In this document: in pieces, positions 10,696 through 64,000 of the stretch
How positions within the stretch are numbered: position 1 is the first letter of the stretch
How the letters are laid out: each line of letters opens with the position of its first letter
DNA from: Ostrinia nubilalis
Lineage: Eukaryota > Arthropoda > Insecta > Lepidoptera > Crambidae
NCBI RefSeq assembly: GCF_963855985.1
Contig: NC_087112.1
Span: 7,690,501 to 7,754,500 of the forward strand
Direction of reading: 5' to 3'
Length of the DNA stretch: 64,000 bases
Made by a program: the position numbers and the translations under genes
Notes under the pieces: generated by a model
Database searches by the model: none
Told to the model about the DNA's origin: nothing
Seen by the model: only the letters and a program-made list of their open reading frames with translations

Positions 10696-10867
10696 ATAGA
10701 TGACCTACGCTGAACTGTCCCACGAAACTCAATGACAGGGGGGCGCTACCATCGTTCAACTATATGGTTTCCAACATGGCAAAAATCGGAACCAGCGATC
10801 CGGTATTGACGGTGGCTCCCCACTGTCAATGTCATGGATAGGACAGTTCAGTATTTTGGAACTATAC
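10696..10867. mobile_element. Foldback MITE, family A copy 1
   Basis: Inner ends TGAACTGTCC (10711) and GGACAGTTCA (10850) are inverted. A second inverted pair, CAATGACAGGGGGGCGC and CCCCACTGTCAATG, lies inside. A near-identical copy is at 33660-33833. No coding capacity. Confidence 0.8.
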
Positions 10868-11646
10868 TTTCATTCATTCGATGACACTAATAATGCACAT
10901 AATTTACTATTTTTTAATAAACCAGTGGTCTTATTTTTGTAATTAACTAATTATAAAAACTGACACATTATCTTGAAATGAGAACGCAGTTATACAATGC
11001 AATTAATTTTGCGCTTGTGACAGTTAGTGTCAGAAGATTTTGGATCTACCCTCATTTTCGGTCGATATTTATTGCTTTATTTGAACTCACTATTGTATTG
11101 TTGTCTCGTTCTATGAATGATTTTATGTATAGCGTACTATTCTTGTCTCTTTCTCGCTTATAAGGTTCTCTCTCTTTCTCTGAACATGAGTATACCTCCT
11201 CAAACTGCATGTGCTCCTGGTAGTTCCTACTGAATAGCAGCAAAATAATGACGTCATTTGTGCTAAATTAGACTTTATTGCGATGTGGTAGTGTTGTCTC
11301 TGTTTCTTTTATGAGAAAGAAAGTTTTGTCTTTTTCTCGCCTTGATACGGTTGGCTGAACATCGGGCATAATTTCTTTGTTGCAAAATGCACCATATTAC
11401 AACGGCATACGATTGCTAATTGTATAACACTTTCTTCCTCTGAACTAGCGCCTACCTCTTCGAATATTATGCGTCCCTGGTACTTTCCAATATAGTTAAG
11501 CGTTATTTGACGACTTAAAAGGCGTTTATTAGCGTTAGTAATTTACAAGAAGTTTTCAATAACTTCAATTGTTTTGCGTAACATTAATCCATTAAATTGT
11601 AATTTATGAATTTGTTGCGAGTAGGTACACCTAATTATGGGTACAT

Positions 11647-11913
11647 ACAGGATGTTAGGTAAATGGGTATATGAGCCGACACTAGCCCATGTTAACATGG
11701 TCATATAAATGGTATGGTGAAGTCAGAAAATTGATATCTTCATTTTAATTATTTTATTTTTCATACAAATCGGATTTTATACAATTAATTTTATATGAAA
11801 ATTAAAAAAAATAAAATGATGATATCAAATTTCTGACTTCACCATACCACTTATATGACCATGTTAACATGGGCTAGTGTCGGATCATATACCCATTTAC
11901 CTAACACCCTGTA
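11647..11913. mobile_element. Foldback MITE, family B copy 1
   Basis: The long arms start ACAGGATGTTAGGTAAATGG and end CCATTTACCTAACACCCTGT. The inverted arms run over about 110 bases through GCCCATGTTAACATGG. The second copy at 37931-38192 ends next to a PMCA splice donor. Intergenic 10868-11646 and 11914-13190 hold nothing else I can name. Confidence 0.85.
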
Positions 11914-13195
11914 TGTATTTATTTACCTCTAGCGAATTATTATTATTTGAACTTTAGGTCGCAGCGCATAGTGCAGACTTATGATATGCGTAGATATTTT
12001 TTTACAACTTTATCGTTGCGATTTTACAGAAAAGTTTTTTTCCTAATATTTTACTCCTACAAACCTTCTTCAGTATCATTGGGATATCGTAAAATGAGGA
12101 CTTCGCAAAATTACTAAAAACTTTTTCACGGTAGATGGCGTAACACGTCTAACAAGTAGGTAAACTAATTTGATAACGGCGACAATTTTTTAGAATTTTT
12201 TATTTGCGAAGTCCTAATTTTTTTCATTTGTCCTTAACTTTTACTATTTTAACTTAGCGTAGAATAAAAGGGTTATCAGGGAAACACGTGGATTTTCAAA
12301 ATAATCATTTTATTGAGGTTTTCATGATGGCAGTCTTTGATTAAACAATTACAGCGGGAGTTGAACCTGCTTCGCTTAGGAAACAAAAAAAATAAAACTA
12401 CAGTTTTAAAAACAATAAAATAGATTTTCATTTATTGTGAGACGAAAAATACAACAATGGGACTTATCACCTAAAATGGTTAGTGGCAGACTGTCGTGTC
12501 AAAACAATGTTAGGTGCCGCCTGCGCAGCTTCGTACAGTAGACTCCTAATTTATGTCTTTCATCGGGGAACTCGTAACGAATATCAACGAAATAGTAATA
12601 TACACAAAACGATACCATGACCTCTCTATTCACTGAAATCATAACTAATTATTATTTATTTAAACATGTGAAGTTTCAATAGTTTCATTTTTTAACTAAT
12701 TTTTTAAAAAGGCTTTATTGATTCGAAGCTAATACTTAATTACTTACAAGATTGTTTAATAGTTTTAATAGCGGTCGCCAGGCCTGGCCGGCGCTGGCCC
12801 CAGCCTCACAAATAAAACGTAACAACTTCAATACCTCTACTATGAAACGTTCTATACAAAATTGAACATCGCCGAATCGCTACATCGTTCTGATTCAATT
12901 TATTACTAAAAACAAGTGGGCGGCGAGCGGTCCGCCGCTCGGGTGCGACTCTCGTTTCAACTCGTCACTAGTCGATAAAGTACATGTCTTACGTTATAAG
13001 TTGAAAATGCCACTGCTGCGATCCTACGTCGCCTATGTCGGGGCGGGCGCGCCGTGCGGGCAACTGCGTGCGTGCGAGTCTCGTGCACGAAACGCGTCGT
13101 GAACGCACGTAACGCGCCTCAACCGTACGAGGCACGCTACGCACGTTCACGACTACGCGTCAACAAGGCAAGTCGCGTGCGATCGACAGTACGCG

Positions 13196-13430
13196 TACGT
13201 CCGAGACAGGTCGCGTACAATCAGCTGCACAGGAATGTATACACGTTTGTCAGACGTAGAACTTTATTACAAGCGAATAAGGTTGGACATACAACAGGAA
13301 TGTGTAATGCAAATTACTCTGCAGCTAACTGTGCGTACGGGACAGGTCGCGTACGTCCGAGACAGGTCGCGTACGTCCGAGACACATCTCGCACGTCCGA
13401 GACACGTCTGGAGCGTCCGGGAAGTGTCAT
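13196..13430. repeat. GC-rich short repeats
   Basis: The motif cgtccgagacaggtcgcgta and variants (cacgtccgagacacgtct) recur near 13198 and in a run at about 13340-13420, inside a GC- and CpG-rich patch (13030-13490) in otherwise AT-rich DNA. Open frames here come from the repeat. The patch lies downstream of PMCA terminal exon 14387-14602 and could be part of its 3' UTR. Confidence 0.6.
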
Positions 13431-13912
13431 GCCGTCCGTAAAGCGCAGTGCACGCAGCCGCGCGACGGTGCGCGCGCGTCGCTATTGCTCATAGAGAAAA
13501 AATTCCAAAATCAATTCGTTACACCGTAGACTATATCTTGTTTAATAAACTTGAAGTATTTATCAATAATCAATAAGTACATTATAATAATTGAATAATT
13601 AGTATTTTGTTTTCATAAGAGACTAGCATTACAAATAAATACCTTCAGCTATACAATTTAATGTTTATTTCTATTTTTAAACATTTTGAAGATGTTTAAA
13701 GTGGACTACCTCGGTTTTTACACAAGAATGCAGTTTGACGGTTCTTGTATAGAAACTTTTCAGTTGATGCGTCTACGCTTCGAGATATGACTTAAATGTA
13801 TACTTAGATTTAGGGGAAAAGGTCGTAAAAACAAAAAAAAAGTTATTGAAATTTATAACAAACACCTTAACTAATACTTGAATAATTTAGTTCTAGTATA
13901 TAGTGTGTGCAG

Positions 13913-13963
13913 GGAGCGGGCGCGGCCGCGACCACGCTATACAGGCGGCCGCGCTCGCCCCCT
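13913..13963. other. GC-rich hairpin, possibly in the PMCA 3' UTR
   Basis: GAGCGGGCGCGGCCGC is followed after about 15 bases by GCGGCCGCGCTCGCCC, giving a stem of at least 10 perfect GC pairs. It lies about 430 bases past the ETAV stop codon on the gene strand. Its role is unknown. Confidence 0.55.
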
Positions 13964-14121
13964 CTCCCACGACTTGTCTTTGACAAAAGCAATATAAAAC
14001 ATTTCATTCCGTGTAAGAGGTGACACGATGGTATGCGAAAATTTTATTTTTTTTCAAAAAACACACGCCCATTCGCTCGTCCTTGCGCTTAAATCTAAAA
14101 TTAATAATTAGACAATATTTT

Positions 14122-14127
14122 TTTATT
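14122..14127 (-). promoter_or_regulatory. Candidate polyadenylation signal for the ETAV isoform
   Basis: AATAAA on the minus strand, about 260 bases after the stop codon. Further copies occur downstream, so the true 3' end is not determined by sequence. Confidence 0.3.
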
Positions 14128-14386
14128 TGTTCAACAGACGCGCGCGGTACGACGCGCGCGTATAATAATAAAATATTTTCAAAACAATCGAATAATTAAA
14201 CACACTAGTTAACAATAACTTATGCTCAAATACACCGGTGGATGCGGCACGGGCCCGCGCCCCGGCCGTACGCGTCGAAATAAATACTAAACTCGATCAT
14301 CCTTTACATTAAAAATATGATTTTATACACGATCGTTTGGGTTGTTACGGGAGATGGCAGCGTATCGGTCGGAGGGCGCGCGCGGG

Positions 14387-61117
<46,731 letters not shown>

Positions 61118-64000
61118 CTGGGGACAAAAGAAAACTTTTGTTAATACAAAATTCTCTAAATATGACGCCAATGTAAAAGCTAATATTTGTAGGTACTGCT
61201 AAAGAAATACAAAATTAAAGAAAAAGACATAATATTAGATACAGAATTTGATTGCTTCAATTTATAACACCAGTAAAATGAAAATGTTACTCCTTTACTG
61301 CCTGAAGTCCAGGACTGAAAAAGTCGAACAAAGTAGATCCAAATAAAAATCACGTTACTAAGCACATATTTCAACGCCCTACTGTAGTATATTTAGATGA
61401 GACGCTCGTATTAATCTAATTTAGTTACAGGGCTATAATGTTTATTTTGGAAACCATAAAAGGAGGATCTTTGGTAAAATTGGTGATGTATGTTACTGTA
61501 ACACTTAAAACGTCTTTGAAATAAAGGGCCATATTTCTTTTCAAGTTTGTTTACGTGTAAATATAAATCAGAATCAGACAGAATAAGATTTCTTTGGTCA
61601 AAATTTGTATTAAATCAACAATTATTTATTTATCTAAAGGATTTACTTAGATGTTCGGAGGAAGGTGTCTGTTTGGGAATATACAAACAACAATAAAACT
61701 AATTCAAAATGGACGTTTCGAGTTCTTGGAATTATTCAGGTTATTTACGGACGAGGGACTGATTGGTTATATTAAGACAGAGTTATGGGCAGGCTTGTAG
61801 GTCAGCAGACACGTTTTAGAGAAGAAATACAATCATAAACATTTTTATTGATTGTGACCATTGAAGTAATTTTGTCAAATTTTGGTTTAAAGACAAATTG
61901 AACAAGGCAGACTGTAAAAAATACAAGAATGAGTGAAATAGACAATATAGACGTGCCATCGACGAAACTATGAATAAGAAAGAATTCATATTTACCTAAG
62001 TATGCAAAAGACAAGACGTCGTGTTTCTACAAGTATGCCTCTTGCTAGAGGCTATAGTGTATGCAAGACCAAAACAACATAAATCGCTTCTAACTCCATC
62101 TTGTCAAACAGCGCCACAGCAATTTCAACCCTTGTCCATTTGTTATGCGGAGCATTTCTCTTCGGTTATAAAATCTAAGTGCTGAAGTGACTTGAGGGCG
62201 TAGATAATCGTAAAGTTTATGCGAGACGTATTCCTTTCCATTCATAATAGAATAGCTTCAACTGAGCCGTGATAAAGCACCACAGTCGAAGAAGAACAGC
62301 CAGCACTCATGGGGTTAAGAATAGTTTTGGTTAAGTCTAGCTTGACTTTGAAGGATTGAATCAAGATTGTTTGAAAAGTATAGATGCTTCAAAATGTCGT
62401 GAGCCGTTAGAAGTCTACTCTCTACTGATACCAGGCTGGTGATCCAAATGGGAGATACACAAATCCTCGTTTGGTTACGTATGACAAGCTTTCAAGACTT
62501 GAATCAACCTAATCACAACTTTGATTGAATGTTTGATTTAAGTGGAAATGGAGCCTCTGAAGTCAGAGGATTCAGGATACTAGCCTGGTGATCCAAAAGA
62601 AAAAAAAAAGAAGAATTTTATTCGTTTCATCTTTTATACTTTAAATGCGTCCGCTTGATACATTTTAATACTGTTTAAACTTGATTTGTTTGTTCTATTT
62701 GCACTGTGAGGGTAGACATTTTGTATAATTCGAAACGGAAGGGTAGATGATAAAGTTTAAGTGCTAAGTTATTTTGTTTTCAAAGGAGCGAAAGAGATAG
62801 AATGCGATTAGCAAGTGAGAAGTGTAACGCATTAATTAATTTGCGGTGTTAGCACGCGATATGTTAATTTCTAGACTAGCTGTATTAGTTTTAAACCTTA
62901 ATAAGGCAATTTTGAGTCCCATTATAATTTGAATCTTATTCCCTTGCGTTAGGGTCCATAAAAATAAAAACATGAACACACTATGCCCGTTAAGGGATTC
63001 AGGTTAGTTTAAAGATTCAATCGTTTAAACCATTATTGTAATTATTATTACACGCTATAGACAGAGTACACGAACTCTGTAGGTTCCAATTAACTGTTGG
63101 TGATGTCAAGCTTTTAATTATGACAACTAATTATTGGTTAGCATTATAAACAATGAGCCTCCTCCACTATAGTGGAGGGTTTTGCCATAATCTCCACGCT
63201 AGGCAGGCGGGTTGGAGATCGCAGTTTAAAAGATTGATGTTTTTCAGAGAGCGCTGCTGCCCATTCTCATAGTCCAGCTCATAGTCCAGCAGTGGACTGT
63301 AAAGGGCTGTTGATGATGATGATGATTATAAACAATATTCTGTGACACATACAATGGTTTTGAAACGAAAATACACTCGTATTAGCTAGCACACATTGAA
63401 TTTTCAACGCAATGCGGAAAAACGCCCTAAAGTGCCATGAGGCTAGGGCTGCCATTATTTAAATAGCTCCGGAAGTAAAAGGAATTTTCCGTAAAACAAG
63501 AGCGAAATTGCCACAATAATAATAATAGAAATCTCAAAAAAATAAAGCTAAAAAGTAAGTATTGTGAAAAAAAATGCAACACTTATTCAGGATTTTATTT
63601 AATAAGTAAATTCATGAACTAACTACATTTTTCTAAATCTCGCAAAGAAAAAATACGGTTCGAATAAAAAACCGGTGAAACTCTGATGGCATGGCAGCCC
63701 TACGACCCGGGTACCCGGGTTTGAATTGAACCCGATAATTTGTCAAATAAATACCGCATCATCTCGAAAGAGGACGAAAAAAGAAACAAACTTTTCGTCG
63801 CGTCTGCTATTTCTTCAGGATATTACGTTTTGATGTCGTACTTGAATTAATTTTATACATTGTCTTTTTTGCTTTTTCTTTTTAGTTATTTTTTCGTACA
63901 CCCTGTATTAAAAGTGGACCGCTGTGTTGATATTGAAATGAGGTCAATGTAACAATATTAGGCTGCTCTCTTTTTGTTATTGCACGGTCTTATTTAGATA
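61118..64000 (-). other. PMCA intron, no gene recognised
   Basis: I see no further PMCA exon here (no sequence like the conserved N-terminal ELRALM region in the translated frames). It holds a retrotransposon 3' tail at 63265-63330 (CAGCAGTGGACTGTAAAGGG, GATGATGATGATGATT) and otherwise AT-rich intron. Confidence 0.6.

Noticed and set aside
13054..13494. A 146-codon Arg-rich plus-strand frame
   Set aside because: It is repeat-derived (cgtccgagacaggtcgcgta units) with no domain or splice context.

Overview
The window looks like a piece of an insect nuclear genome, most likely Lepidoptera. It has AT-rich introns, split genes with GT-AG junctions, and repeat types familiar from moths and butterflies: a Lep1-like Helitron ending CTAGT, an element with AACCGACTTC ends, non-LTR retrotransposon tails of GATGAT repeats, tRNA-derived SINEs and many foldback MITEs. 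This identification comes from memory of repeat families, not from a search. The main gene is a plasma-membrane Ca2+-transporting ATPase (PMCA, P2B-type P-type ATPase) on the minus strand, from 61117 down to 14387. Nineteen exons of the common body and two alternative last exons were placed by reading codons and splice sites. Their intron phases agree all the way, giving 1104 or 1121 residues plus a split first codon; the N-terminal exon(s) with the start codon lie beyond 64000. All P-type landmarks are present: [33 protein letters not shown], ten membrane segments and the C-terminal calmodulin-binding region. That region is split by an intron, and two alternative terminal exons (22237-22401, ending TTIF, and 14387-14602, ending ETAV) give two C-termini. 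A 48-bp in-phase mini-exon (45291-45338) sits at the position of vertebrate splice site A. At the left end, the last two coding exons of a second, convergent gene on the plus strand (844-1045 and 10254-10321) encode a proline-rich C-terminus that I could not assign to a family. The two genes meet tail to tail, with stop codons about 4.1 kb apart. The most unusual feature is a recurring pattern. At six exon-intron boundaries, the junction and neighbouring exon and intron sequence have been amplified in tandem inside the adjacent intron. The largest array is 1046-8900, with seven long and many short copies of the plus-strand exon end, each with a donor-like site. In PMCA, the donors of exons at 35362, 41356 and 44287 are repeated downstream, and the acceptors of exons ending at 29902 and 32275 are repeated upstream. 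The rest of the window is intron and intergenic sequence with MITEs, SINEs, a 1.4-kb terminal-inverted-repeat element, a Helitron, retrotransposon fragments, a 20-bp minisatellite (5311-5895) and a 168-bp satellite (about 23140-24640).
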